NCBI RefSeq assembly: GCF_021134715.1
Contig: NC_060018.1
Location: 1,426,001-1,490,000 of the forward strand
Length of the DNA stretch: 64,000 nt
Direction: 5' to 3'
Origin: Daphnia pulex
Lineage: Eukaryota; Arthropoda; Branchiopoda; Diplostraca; Daphniidae
Of this stretch, positions 12,401-25,920 are shown in pieces (positions within the stretch are counted from its first letter, which is position 1; the number at the start of each line of letters is the position of its first letter). A model generated the notes under the pieces. That model saw only the letters and a program-made list of their open reading frames with translations, was not told the origin of the DNA and ran no database searches. Made by a program: the position numbers and the translations under genes.

Positions 12401-15400
12401 ACTATACGTATTGTTGCAGGACGGCATTCTCGATGCTCACACAACCAGCTTAACTGAGACGATCCTGGATGGATGGCCAGCTGGCCTATATATATGTATC
12501 TCTCTCTCGGAAGCAAACAGTCCCGATTGCGTAGAGTGTGTGTGTGTCGGCGGGAGAGACCCGGCGTGACAGCAGCAGTATGTAAAGAGAGACGGACGGA
12601 CGGGAGGGAGAAGGAGTGAGAATTGAGAGCGAAGCTGGCGGGATCTTCTTATATACTTTTCCGACCATTCTTTTTTTCCTATATAGTAGCTGGGATAGAT
12701 ACTTTTCTTTTTCTTTTTTCTGTTTTCCTTTTTCCTTTCCCGCAGCTTGATCGATACGTGTGTCCAAAGACGCCGCGCTCTTCTTCATTTTCTCCGGCGC
12801 TGGCAGAGAACGGCAGTTGAGACAAACAAACAGCAGCAGCAGCAGGCCCAGCAGCCCCTAACGGGTTTCACGCCATTTTGTTTTTTTGATAAGAGAAAAA
12901 GAAACCAACAGTGGAAAATCAATTGCAAGTTGGGGGTGGCTGTGGGATTTGGCGTGTCAGTCTGTAGGGGAAAAGAAGAAAAAAGGAGAGACTGAGACTG
13001 TGAGAGCAACGGGCGCTGGGTTGAAGTTGATGGGAACGGATTTGCCCGGCTTGGGCCGTCAAGAAATGGGAAAGGATAAACAAGTCTAAAGGTATATATA
13101 TATGGGCCTATCTATATGCATTTGTATATATGTGTAGGCGACATATATACTTATGCTGCTGGGATACTCTATAGTTATGCGGAGCGGGCGCGCATGGCTG
13201 GGAATAAGACGTCATCAATGCCAAGAGGATATAGACGAGTATAACAGACTATAAAAAAGAAGAAAGGCGAATTGTACTATTTTCTTTCTTTCTTCTATCA
13301 GATGATTATCCCAAAAAAAAAAGAAAAAAAAGTATTGACCTTATGGAGCTGGGGAGAAAGCGATTATCAACAGCTTTATTATTTGAACTGGCAAACATTG
13401 AATATAGAGTCGAAAGGAGAAATATTTATTCTGGCATTTTCCAATAACCCCCCATCCCTGCAGCGTTCTGTTGACGCGTCTTCGTTATGTCAATACGCAA
13501 TCATTTCCAAGAAAAGAAATCCTGCCAATTGCCAAAGTCCCCCTCCAATTTATTCACCGAGATTTACTTACGTATCGATTTCTTTGTCTAGCCAAGTTTG
13601 GGCTGTAAACAGCAGATATTCATCGAATTACACACGTCTCGATTTGAATAGACGGCGACATTTCAGGTTCACTCGGTTGTGACATGTGCGCCATTTTCAG
13701 AGTGAATATGCCACTTAACCGTCTCTCAAAGTTTGAAATTTTGTTCAGAACTTTAGGTAGTACACGCTGGAGCTTATACAGAGGACCAAGACGGTACAAT
13801 AGTCTAGACGTATTATATAAATGCCCGGGGAGCCAAAGAGACTCTGCTGTGTAGCCTAGTAGTAGTTATTAGGGTTAGTTTTAGCTGTAGAGAGAAGAAT
13901 AGGGAGTCCGGATAATGCCAGGGAACAGATCCTTCCAGTTTGCTGGGCTCTTCATACAATAGGCAAAAGAGCGAACGGAAACTCTTTTTCAAGTTGGAAT
14001 CTTATCTGCCAAGGGCTTCGTGATCGATTGTATTCCCTCAACTGATTGGAAGACATATCAAATAGTATAACGTTAGCCTATTGTTAACATGATTTCGATC
14101 GCCCATTATTCGGGTGGAGGACACCAGGAAATGGACTCGGCAACCAAACAATAGCGCAGTGACGTTAGTTTCGATTTAAATGCCAATCAACTGTTAGTTC
14201 CACGTCTATACATTTTGACGATTGTTGGACCAGCTCAATCGCTCTCGTTCTCCCTTTTTCATCGCTTGACTAAGCGGCATTAAAGCACACACACACACAC
14301 AAGAATAAACTAATGACAAATAGTTGTTGCTACCTAGCAATATCGTGAGTGTATTCAACTGTGTCTACACAAAAATCAGCCAGTGAAATGTTTTTCTCTC
14401 TACCGAGCTCGAATTTTGGTTTCACCAGTGCGCTAGCCGCCGCCCTTTTGCGCAGATGAATCCTTGGTACTATAGGATCGATAACCTTACAATATGTTAG
14501 AGCTCCCGCCCTTCTTTCTTTTTTTTTCCAAGAGTAATAGCCCCAAGTTGATCGAAGCAATCAAGGCAAAAGGTCGGCGGCAACATCAGGCCGGATGGCA
14601 TTGTCCTTGTCCATCAAATTTTGACTTGATCACATCTGCTGCTGCAAATGGGATTAAAGTATACAGTCGCATTGTAGGTCGGGATTCTTTCCCAGAAGTT
14701 CCCCCCCGGCCCATTCGCCCTACACATTTATTTTCTCCATTAGCTCTAAAAAGGTCTAAAAATTGGATGTAACATAATTTGATTTTTCTTTTTCTTTCTT
14801 TGCAGCGTTACCAGAGTGAAGCCAAAATCGAACAGGTGGACGGATTCGCCATGGTTAAAGAGATGGCCGAGGAGATGGAGAACATGATGGGCGACAAGAT
14901 CGAAGCTATCAAGGTAAAAACAAGTGACAAAACAATCAGAGCTTTTCTCCCATCAGAAATTCTAGACAAGGCCGTTATACTTGATGGGGGTAATCTTTTT
15001 TGACGCCTCGTGAAAAGTCGTTTTATTGAATGAGGTGAGGCACGTCGTTTCATGAATAACCTAGTACTCACAGCCCTTTTCTTTATATACAAAGAAAAAT
15101 TGAGGCCTCTGTTTAACATGGCCAAGATGTATAGAGGAGTACAAATGGTGAAGCTTTGGCGCAGCGGCATCGATCCGTTTCTTGGTGTAGTATAGTGTAG
15201 TAGGGCGGGACACCAAACGGAAACCATCTTTCAGCCAGATGACGTACGAGATGTAGAGCTCTCACGTTTCTCGGAACGGGTTTCTAATTGTATTCCAGCC
15301 GAATTTAATCCCCTTCAAAATAGAAGCAAATGAGATTTTATTGCAGACGTCTAGCGCGACTTTAATAACTCTCCTTGTTTATGGGCAAATATGCACAAGT

Positions 15401-18400
15401 CAATGTGTAATACTTTACCCAGCTATAAGAATTGGCAGCTGAGGAAAGTGGGATACAAAAAAAAAATAAGAAATAACAAGGAAAGTACAAGACGTGTAGA
15501 ATAACAGCAGCCATATGAGATTGGGTGGAGCCGGTTGCAGAGTCACGCAACGTCCATGTGTGTGTGTGGGCAGCAGGAAAGGAGATCGCCTTGGAGACAG
15601 AACGTCTCCCATTGGGTGGGGTTTTTGGCCGTTTGCCTTTTGCTGGATAGTAGTACTCACTCTCTATATGTTTGGGCTATACTGCACACATTTACCGGCA
15701 GCTGTACATACCCGTGGCTTATATAATAAATGGGCTATACTCTCTCACTGGTCTAGTAGTGTAGTTGTGTGTGTGTATATATCCGTGGGGCTGGCCAATC
15801 GGATTAAACTCTCATTTATGTTGGACGGGACTGCGCATGCAGCGGCTAGGAAATGGACTGGGCTCTCTCTCTACTTGTGCTGCTGCCTTCTTTGAGATTC
15901 TCTTCATCTATTTATCTCTTGCCTTATTGGCTTGCCTCGGCTGGCCCTTATTGGCCACGTCTGAGTTTGCTGGCCCTCTTATCTTTATGTGAATATAACA
16001 TAACCCTCAAGGTTGTTTCTGGCCTGGGACTGATGACTGGACGAATCTAAAAAGTCTACACCGAGTCCAGTCATGTTCGAATGGTACAGAAACAACTTGT
16101 CTAAGCAAATCAGGTTTGTGTGAAACAAACAAGACTTTTTATTGGAAGAATAAGCGCTTTGAATCTACCGATGAAATCAAGCGTCCGGATTATTGATTTG
16201 TTTCTCACCCCCTTATTTTTGTTTTATCTTTTTGAACTTGACAGCGGATTATGGACGCGGCTGAACATCTGTCCGTCTCACATTCGCGATTAACACGGCA
16301 AGATTTGTACGAGATGAAGCAGCGCAACGAGAATATCGATTACTACAACGCCAAACGTCTCAACCAGTACCATAAAGCCGGGCCGCTGGCCGGTGAGCTG
16401 CTCGAGAACCACAAAGCGCTCATCATGTCAAACAGTCTGCACTTTGGCAACGTGGGCATCAACACCAGCGTCAGCGCCGTTCACGTTCCCACCAACGTTT
16501 ACGACGGAGGTAAATTTGATTTAACTACTTTATATTTTCCCCCCGTATAAAATATGGCCCGTTTTGAAATTTAGTCAACGCCAGTTGTTTATAAGCCTGT
16601 ATACAGGAATCAGAAAAATAAGTTGAGAGAATTTTGTGCAGCTATCCGACCGTGTTCAGCCTAAGCTAGCGTAATGTACAATCGGATCGGCTCTGGCGAG
16701 TGCTTCCTCTTAAGAGCCGATATACATACTATTGCGTCACACGAGCAAAGATATTGGAGGCAACCGAATAAAAAAGGCTATCCCCTATGTGTGTGTCTAT
16801 ATGTATTGGTAATCTCTCTACATTAAACCGTTCGATCAATCTTTGTGAATTCATGGTATGGCTATACTCTAGTTTAATGCGACCGTATTTTTACAGCTCC
16901 GGACGTGCTGAATGGCATCCAGTGGTCGGAGCAACTGGATCGCATCTTTATGACCAATTACGAGTCGGATCCGTCACTAACTTGGCAGTACTTTGGCAGT
17001 TCGACAGGATTTATGCGACAGTATCCAGGTACGTGACTAGGGTTACTTTTAAAGTAAATAAATGGCAATTGATTAAATGGGTTTTGACAGCCACCAAGTG
17101 GGGCCAGGGCGAATGGGAACCCGACTTGTTCGACTGTCGTCTAAGACCCTGGTATCTCCAAGCGGCTGCCAGTCCCAAGGATATGATCATCTTAGTGGAC
17201 ACTTCTGGCTCCATGACTGGAGTCCGTAAAGAGATTGCTAAACACGTCGTTCTCACGTTACTCGACACTCTCTCGGAGAATGACTTTATCAACATTTACA
17301 AGTTCAGCGAAGTTCCCGTCCCAGTCGTCCCGTGCTTCAAAGACAAAGTTGTCCAGGTACAAGGGGGACAATTACATTATTCGCCTAAACAAAAGGAGCC
17401 AATTCAATTGAGTGACATAACCTCGTCATTATTTCTATATAAAAGGCCAATTTAGAGAATCTGAGGGAATTGCGCAATGGCATGATTGAAACGGAGACGA
17501 GCGACATTGCCAACTTCACGTCGGCTTTCACGACGGCCTTTGAAATTCTGCAAAAGGTTTGCCAACTGCTAATTTTATACTACTCCCGTCTTCTGCATTT
17601 GTGAAATCTTTTGTCGAGGAAAAACGGGCCCACGTGCTGGCATATCAAACAGTTTAGTTGGAGTTCATTTTATGATTTGTCTTGAAAATGCAGTACAACC
17701 GAACCATGCAAGGGTGTCAGTGCAACCAGGCGATTATGTTGGTGACAGATGGGGCTCCCGAAAATTACAAGGAACACTTGGAAAAATACAATTTGCCACA
17801 CAGGCCAGTACGAATCTTCTCCTACGTCATCGGTCGGGAGATCATCGACACTTCTGCCACCATTAATATGGCATGTGAAAACAAAGGTTTGTTGAAGAAA
17901 ACTCTGTCACATTTTACTTAAGATATATATGTATAATTCGATGTGTTAAAGGCTATTTTGCTCGAGTCACATCCCTGGCTGAAGTTCGTGAGCAAGTGCT
18001 CAAATATATTCCAGTCCTCTCTCGTCCCATGGTTATGTACCAAAAAGATCATCCCGTCATCTGGACTTCAGCTTACATCGACATAGCGGTAAGCCTTCAA
18101 TTTTACATTGGAATGGAATTATTTTGACAGTTTCTGCCACATGTTGAATATTTCTTTAGTTATCGTAAACTAATTTCACTGAAACAGCTAATGTTTAGCC
18201 ATTTCTCCAGCCAATAAGGAAATGTTGGTACAATTCGTAGAGTGGGGGTGCCCAATAATGGTGAATGCATACATTCTCTGTTGGTGGACTCTGTGACCGT
18301 TCCAATGATTTGTCTCTGTATATCCTCATGTAGTTCCTATGACCTTTGACCATCGACATTTCCATTCCAATTTCTCCCATTGTTTACCTTTTGTCAAGTG

Positions 18401-21400
18401 TCCATTGTGACCCAGCAGAGGATTCATTGCCAACAAAGGTATTGGTGGAAAATACGATTCGAGAAACGAAGGTCCCCTCCATTATTTCCTCGTGAAAGCT
18501 TCGCGAATATTTGCTGTTGCATAATAGTTAGCCTAAGATACATCAACGTGCTCATTCTAACTCCCTTTAGATGTCAAAACTATTGACAAACAAATAATAA
18601 CCCCAACATTACTAGTGAGAGTGATTAAACTTAGAATTTAAGCCTTGATTTAGATTTAACTCCCAGCCACGTGATTTTTAGTTTTTTTTTTTTAACGAGA
18701 TGTGCTTGACATGTGCAATTACCTTCTTTTGAGTGAATGAAATGGAGAAATATCCCCTTTGCATGACCCATACCAGGAACCCAAATTGAGTGACTGGCTG
18801 TGGGAGATAAGAGAACGTCGGAAGCAGCGGGATCGTTCGCTCAACTACCGTGCTCTCTTGCGGTTGATCAGCGATCGGAACAACGCCCAAAGCGACGACA
18901 CTTCAAACGTGACGACCAACAGTAGTCGGGATGCCAGTGGCAGACCCACCATCAGTATGACAGTTGAACAATATTTGACCTATGGCAACCTCGTCAATGA
19001 GGAGCGGCTCAATGCTCATCGGATCAAACAGGAGCGCGAAGAAGCAGCTATTCCTGCCGGCAACCAGCAGAATAACCGTCAAGGCGTCAGTCTCTTTGAT
19101 TTGAATACTAATTTCGTAGCTTTGACGACTTAATAATGCAACTTTTTTCAAGTTTATCTTTTCAGTTTCCAACCGTTTTAACGTGATTTTTTCGGTTTTG
19201 TGCATGCTGGATGTGGGGGAATGCCCCTGTGCAATTTGCATGTGTCTGTACGTCTGTGACGTGATTTGGTGGTCCGTCCAACGCATGTTGTCCAGATAAC
19301 CAGCACCACTCCCCGTCCAGTGTTACCTCCTACTCGAAATCCTGATGGACCGCGAGCTGAGGCGCTTGTCAAGCCTGAGACTCTCAGAGCTTGGCTCAAA
19401 CGAATCGACTATGAGGTCCTTGTGTTTTTTTTCTTATTTTTATGCCGATGCGCACATCATATGTTCAGTAAAATTACGTCACTACGCCTTTCGTGCTCAT
19501 ATATTCTTTTGACTTTTCACTTTTAGCCGTTTCATTTTGATCGTCACGTTTTTCTCGCTATATTTCGTTCTTTAGAAGCTCATGTTTCGGACACGACACT
19601 TAAATGTTCGATCTATTATTTGATGTTTTTTATGTTTATACTCGGTGTTTGGTTGCAAGTTGGGGTCAAATTTGTTGTTATTTTACTTTAAACAAAATTT
19701 TAATTCCGACATTTGAAACTATGCAGACTCGGACTAAACCGAAATTCTTGATGGCGGTCTCGGTGGCTACTCCAGTTTACGACCGCAAGAATGAATCGGT
19801 AAGACAATCATAATTTTTTTTTTATTTTACGTCTCTTTTTTTGTCTTTTTTCTTTGTCTGAATTTTTCAAACCGTTTCATTTTTTAAAAAAAGAAAACCT
19901 CTTGATAGTCTTTTTGAACTTAACATGCTGATTGACATTTGATATTTATAAAGTCAATTGACACTATTTAAAAACACCAGTGTAACCGATGCTGGGGATA
20001 CATAAAACAAAGAATTTCTTCTGTACAATAGAATATCATTGAGAAAATACTCATCAACGACATCTGGGAAGAGAAAACGCGAACGGTAAAGAAACGAAAC
20101 GAATCAAAGCAGATATAATTGCAGCCGCCGTAGAGCTTGTCAATAGATAGTCCACAGTTATACATATACTACATATCTTAGACACTTTTTCGTAGCTCTT
20201 TTTGACCTTGTTTGATTCCGCTGTCAAGGCTTGGAATCTTCCATAACGCTCAGACATTTGCGATTTTTCTTTTGTTTTATTTGCAACAAAAATTCTCATT
20301 TCAAATCACGGAAAGCTGCCAATGTAATCAAGCGTTTATGGAAGAGGCCAACTCTTTGACGTATAGACAATTTCATATGGAAACAATGCCGCAACATTTG
20401 CATGATGGGATTTTGGTTTGATCCTACTGATACTCTGCGTAGTGCTGCTGCAACCGCCGCTGCTGCTGCTCCTACTCCTACGTGAATTTTTTCGACAGAC
20501 TCGCATATCATCTTTTATCTAGACATAGTTGAAGCGGCCATTTGAACGGGCAATGACAGGCTTAGATCAATTTGGCTGTATACTCGTGTAGGCTATTGTC
20601 ACCCTATGGTTGGAAACGTATAACCGAAATATTATCCGTTTTGCCATTATATTTACGTACATATGTAGCCTAGCCGTTTTCACAGTTTGGAAACTTGTGT
20701 AGTCTTTGAGTTGTGTATCAAAACGTGGTGCAGTTGCCTACAACCATAGATTCCAGTAGACGTTTTTCAAATTAAATAACGAGTGGCGAGGTACAACACA
20801 TCCAGTACAGGGTGTGAATGTCGTTTGATTGATTCATTATCCATATCCTTGATCTCTAGCGTAGACTAAAAGTATCTAGTGATGATGCCACACACACACA
20901 TCAGTCTATAGCGTCCATTTGATTGTGCTGCCGAAGAATTTTGTCTTCGTGCAACCATTTACAAGTAAATGCTGCTGCTGCTGCTGGTATGCTCTAGTCT
21001 CCATTTACCGTCTTGTATAATTAGTTGAGGCGTTGAGCCAAAACGTTCATCAGATCCATTTCTACCCCCATATAGTACATACTGTATAACATTGCACGAC
21101 GCTGTTCTAGACGGTAGAACGTAGAATTTCTTAGTCGCTCCCTATCTCGCAATGAACTGTGCTGTGTAGGAGTGTGGCTAGAGGTGGAGTTTCCCTCTCT
21201 CTCTCTCTCTCTCTCTGATTTTAACGAGATCAAACAAATTCGTAATTCAATCTTCGTGGCGCCATGATCAGGTAAGGACCGCCAATCTTCTTGGAGTGGC
21301 CGGTACGGACATACCCGTCACGGAACTGAAGAAACGAACGCCCGCCTACAAGGTATGTTCAGTCGTGTGTTATAATAATCATTTCCTTCCTAATGGATTT

Positions 21401-24400
21401 TGTCGGATCCTTCTATTTAAAAAAATACTTAAAAATCCAGTTGGGTGTTAACGGGTACTCGTTCATCGTCAACAACAACGGCTACGTTCTCTACCATCCC
21501 GATCACCGACCCCTGGTACGAAAGTGGTTATCCAATCATCAAATTAAATTAAGACTAATCTCTCTCATTTGACGACGGATGGATCGATTTGAAATAGGAC
21601 GCGGACGGACTCCTGAAACCCAACTACAACACGGTCGATTTGTCCGAAATTGAGTTGGTCGATTCAGACGGCGGTCCGCGTGAAAACGACACGAATCTCA
21701 TGACCGTAAGTTGTGATTGAATCATTGCTGAAATGTGGCGTAACTCATTTCATTTGAATTGAAATGAATAATTCAGATGCGCCGCGACATGATCGAGCGG
21801 CGCGAGGGTGAGATGACGTTCAAAGTGAGGATTCACCACGATGGCATGGTAAGTTTGGAAATTTGATTTCAACAAAAATTCCAGCGGTTAAAAGCCAAAT
21901 GTTATTCAATTGTAGAAGAGAGTCAGCGTTCGTCGGCAGCGCTATTATTACCGCGGGCTGAAGGGTACCCCTTATAGCCTCGGTTTGGCGCTGCCTGATG
22001 GATACGGCGATTTTCGCATTGCGGCTGAAACCGAAGTCAAGCGTCTGTCGGCTGATCACAACATCAACGGTATAGTCAATATTATTTTTAGATCGTAGGT
22101 TATTGTTACCGACTCTTTGTGTCCTATTTGGAACAGTTTCGTCCTTCTTCTCCGGCAAGAATTGGAAAATTCACCCCGACTGGTAATGAAAAGCCCCGCG
22201 AAACTTTGAAGATTTCAAACGGCCATCAGTAAGCTTATATTGATTGCTCTCTTGGCAAACAGGATCTACTGCCGCTACAACTACGACCATCTGAAATCGT
22301 TCGATACGCCCGAGGCTCAAGTGCTGCACTTTGTCGGCCGGACGCAGCGGGAGCGATGGCGTTGGAACTCGAAGCACCCGCGGCCTTCCCACGACACTGT
22401 CCGCTGTAAGAAATATGAAAATCCTTTTAGGAACTTATTTGGCCATAACGTTTTTTAAACTTTTTCTTCTGGACTCCCTAAGCTCACAAACAAGAAGACA
22501 ACTACTACTGTAAGTCTTTTTGTCTAATAAATAACTTAATCAAATTTATTTTAATTATTTCTTTTTCTTTCCTAGGCGACAAACATTTGATGCAATCACT
22601 GATTTTTGACGCCCAAGCCACCGAAGTGTTCGACAAGAACATTTCTCTTAGCATTGACCGACAAGATCCGTAAGTGTTTCCTTTTATATGTCCTTTTTAA
22701 ACGAATAATATTAGATTAATGTTCACTCACGATCACACAACATGCACGAAATCAAACACGACAACATTCTTAGCTTTAATTTGATGTCATCACGATTTTT
22801 CCATGAGCACCACTAATCCATTGCATCATTTTTTTGCATTTCAAAATCTATTTTTTCCTTCCAATTTTCTCTTTTTGTGTCACCGGCACTTAATCACACA
22901 GAGGTTTAGGCATGCTTATGGCACTACTAGCCAGGTAACGTATCACGAACGTAAAGTAACCTTGACTTCACGTTGCCGTAATTTGGCACATCACTGTCGC
23001 TCTTTCGATGCTCCCCACTTAGGCCCGTTTTTTAAAAATGAACTTTTATATGTTTGCTTTGAAATTACTTGCGCTTTGAATTTAGTATCGCACAGAGTTT
23101 CAGTACTAATAATGTATAGCTTTTTATTCACAGGAAACGACTAACTGAAAGTGAAACAATTTTAAAATAATCTTTAATTTTTCTCTTCTCTGCTGCTCTT
23201 AATAATTATTACATTGTCCCAATCGCTGCCAAAGAAGGATTGGAATTAATCATTCATGGTCTATCATGCCGCTCCAAGGATTGGAATTAATCAAATGATC
23301 TTCTCTATTGTGCTGCTCTTTTATTATGTGATTGTGGCATTTGTTCGCAATGTTTTGCGTGTATTATAACATGTTTGGTTATATTATGGCGTTGAACTGT
23401 ATTTTGCCAGATAATCCCACCTCGTCTAGTGTAGGGCCGCTAAGAGAAAACTTGTGATTGATCACATGGAAGTAATATTTTGGCATTTCTCCTTTCATTT
23501 TCTATACAGGCACGCCATGTTTAAGCTGTTTGGTATATCGGTCGCCTTTGTCGCCACTCGCAGTGGCCTCTTACGTTGGCAGGACATCAGCACCATTGAT
23601 GACAAGTAAGTGTTAAATTTCGTGTATAATGGCATGACGGTCCGTTAAAAGTTGTCATCGTAAAGGGAACGAACTCGGTTGATTAAAATACTTTAGTTAG
23701 TTATTGATAATGGCATTAATAATATAACTGCGACATGTTTACGGGCCTCAAGTTTGCATGTGGTACGTCGGAGGCATGCCCAGTGGGATCGGCAGACGAG
23801 AAGAGTGAAGCGTGCTCCACGGAAACCTTTCCAGTTCAAGAAACGTTTCCAAAGTAGAATTTTACGTAAAACGATTCGCTTAGATATTCCGTTCATCATA
23901 CGAAGACGAAAACCGGCGAGGTATATATGTCCGCTTCGAGAGGAGTTCAGAGTACAGTAGATGCAAGTTTGAACTTGGTATAGATGGGCTAACATGGAAA
24001 GACGCTTTCGCCATTAAGCAGCCAGTCATCAAGTATATGGTAGATTCTGTTTACCCGCTTATCCCTTGCAAAACTCAATAGGCTGACGAGCTTAATAGTC
24101 TACTTGAAAGTATTATTGATATGGCTGCCTTTTACAAACTCTTGCATTACGCTAGACCTTATTGTTTACTCATACGGCGGTTTCTTCATCATTTTTGTTG
24201 TTTTCCCTGTTGGATGCAGGCATTTTAGCGAGGCCAATCTCAACGCCATCGACCAGACTTGGTACAAGAGGGCCGTCGATCAATACTCTGTAGAACCGGA
24301 TAGCTTTGTCTACTCGGTGCCGTTCAGCACGGGTACAGGTATGTGAAGAGTCCACGAGTAATTAGTCAAACGTTTGTCTGAGATTCATTATCACTGTGCA

Positions 24401-25920
24401 CATATTAGGAGTAACCAATGAGAGTGTAGTTACTGCCTCTCATGCCATTTTCGTCGAGAAGGGCGGCTACAAAGCTCCCGCCGCTGTCGTAGGACTTCAA
24501 TACAAGAACAGCGCCTTCCGAGAAACTTTCTTCAACATCACGTCGGGGGTAAATTTGATTGACAAGCTACAGAGTTTAAACAGCATTTTTAAACATATTT
24601 TTTTGATTATTACAGTGCACCGGTTAGTATACATTTATATATATCCTATCCTACTTAGTAGTTGTAGTAATCCTCCGTGGTAAGTTATCCTAGGCCGAAG
24701 GATTACTACTACTAAAAAATATTTGTTCATTTGATGGTTTTGTTACGCATACCTACCGATGCAATGCAAAATAGGAGGAGTTCAATGCAGGCGAACTTGC
24801 AGTTCCGGTGATTTGTCGTGTTACGTAGTGGACAATCACGGATACATCGTGATCTCAAAGGAGGAGAGAGACACAGGGCGCTTTTTTGGTGAAATCGATT
24901 GGCTTGTTATGGATTCATTGATCCATTACGGTGTCTTTAAAAGGTATAAAATATATTAAATAGCCAAGCCACTTTCTTGTTCGCTCGATTTCCTCATCGG
25001 GGTTGCTTTATTTCTGCAGGGTCCGCATCTACGACTATCAAGCTGTCTGCAAGGATATGCAGGGGCACCGCAGTGCTGCCAATTTCTTGCTAACACCATT
25101 ACGTTACATGAAGTGGTTCGTTCAATGGATGGTTGGTCGCGCCTCTTGGATAATGCTCCAAACTCAGATTGCTCATTTGATCAATCCGGACTGGGCCTGG
25201 GGCATGGAACAAGAGCAATCGGATTACCACTACGAGGATAATGATGGTAGTCCCGGTAAGGATGCATTAATGAGATCTTTCTTTACAGAATCAATTCTAT
25301 TTTAAAATCAACCATTTCAGGACCGGTTCCAACGGGTGGAGAATTCATGGCCGACGGAGATATTTCAATCATCGTCCACGACGAAGCTGTATCAATGGAA
25401 AACGCATATGCCAATAAATCCCGACCGAGACCATGTGACCAACAGGCAGACTTGTATGTGCTGCAACCCGAAAAGCTATTTAAAGGCGACAAACCCGACT
25501 CGGTCAAAGGAAAACAGAACTGCAACTCGAACAATTTGGGCGCCCGCCAATGCGAAAGACACTACAGCACCCACAAGATACCCCACTCGAATTTGCTACT
25601 ACTAGTCATTGACACAACTTGCAGGTGTGAAATACAGAAGCAAAAGATTGAAATGGAGGAAGTCAAAATGAACGAGTCGTTACGCTGCGAACGACCTCAG
25701 GAAAGCTTGTACCGTCAGCGTCCCTCCGTCTGTCTCAGTTATCATCCAGAGGTAAGTGAGAATATTGCAGAGATGACTGGCAGCATAATATTCTTGTTTC
25801 TGCATTTTCTTATCGCCTTAGGAGGAGGAAATCAAACAGTGTGGTAAAGGAAATAATTTACTGCCGTCTCCCATTCTACTTACAGCAACCTTAATCTATT
25901 CAGTTTTAAAATGGATTTAA
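9416..25920 (+). CDS. CACNA2D: Voltage-gated calcium channel alpha2-delta subunit
   Basis: Extracellular auxiliary subunit that traffics CaV channels and supports synapses. Exons: 9416-9510, 9594-9675, 14806-14913, 16245-16509, 16897-17028, 17091-17356, 17446-17556, 17694-17886, 17952-18088, 18777-19085, 19296-19415, 19727-19798, 21272-21352, 21441-21515, 21598-21705, 21777-21848, 21916-22069, 22137-22182, 22263-22405, 22483-22509, 22576-22669, 23510-23605, 24220-24338, 24409-24548, 24616-24622, 24775-24943, 25020-25255, 25321-25751, 25822-25920. They join in frame to 1328 residues. Seen: signal peptide (1 to about 23); VWA_N region; VWA domain with MIDAS DTSGS at 264-268; [15 protein letters not shown] and [10 protein letters not shown] of the Cache/VGCC_alpha2 region; TGRFFGEID and YDYQAVCK; Cys-rich delta part; hydrophobic C-terminal tail of about 20 residues compatible with GPI anchoring. 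It is longer than vertebrate forms mainly through exons 10-11 (residues 464-606). Exon 10's donor is weak. It is closest to the alpha2delta-3/4 and Drosophila straightjacket group. Confidence 0.93.
9676..14805. other. Intron 2 of the alpha2-delta gene (5.1 kb)
   Basis: This is by far the longest intron of the gene; most others are 60-1500 bp. It carries microsatellites (AC run near 14287), CT-rich tracts, and a cluster of CRE, half-CRE and TATA motifs near 12006-12134. No coding exon was found in it. Size and position fit a regulatory first-intron region. Confidence 0.6.
12006..12134 (+). promoter_or_regulatory. Candidate internal promoter: CRE motifs plus TATA box in intron 2
   Basis: A full palindromic CRE, TGACGTCA, lies at 12006-12013. 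A second CRE-like TTACGTCAC occurs near 12055, and TATAAAAG at 12127-12134 is followed by a GC-rich stretch. The arrangement resembles a cAMP-responsive promoter and lies inside intron 2, so it could drive a shorter or tissue-specific transcript. Motifs are seen; function is inferred. Confidence 0.35.
20974..20989. repeat. (TGC)n microsatellite
   Basis: Short trinucleotide run within intron 12 of the alpha2-delta gene. A second CTG-type cluster lies near 20446-20470. Confidence 0.6.
21191..21217. repeat. (CT)n microsatellite in intron 12
   Basis: An uninterrupted CT run about 55 bp upstream of exon 13. It adds to a long polypyrimidine-rich approach to the acceptor, so length changes could affect splicing, which is inference. 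Confidence 0.65.
22902..22934 (+). other. Possible 33-nt in-frame cassette exon
   Basis: Between exons 21 and 22 a 33-nt segment is flanked by a CACACAG acceptor and a CAG/GTAACG donor. Its length is divisible by three and its phase matches both neighbours. Inclusion would insert about 11 hydrophobic residues (roughly [11 protein letters not shown]) just before HAMFKLFG. Splice signals and phase are seen; use of the exon is unproven. Confidence 0.3.
24616..24622 (+). other. 7-nt microexon of the alpha2-delta gene
   Basis: The sequence TTACAG/TGCACCG/GTTAGT defines an exon of only seven bases. Without it the downstream exon would be read in a frame that stops within about 20 codons. With it the protein reads [15 protein letters not shown], restoring the Cys-x5-Cys arrangement seen in the delta region of the family. 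It encodes residues 1016-1018. Confidence 0.8.

Noticed and set aside
20313-20336. Intronic translation SCQCNQAF resembling GCQCNQAI of alpha2-delta exon 8, suggesting a mutually exclusive exon
   Set aside because: Similarity stops after seven residues, no good acceptor lies just upstream, and the frame does not continue the VWA domain.
23754-23960. Arg/Lys-rich 68-codon frame in intron 22 of alpha2-delta
   Set aside because: It lacks an ATG near its start, its phase does not fit the neighbouring exons, and no family resemblance is visible.
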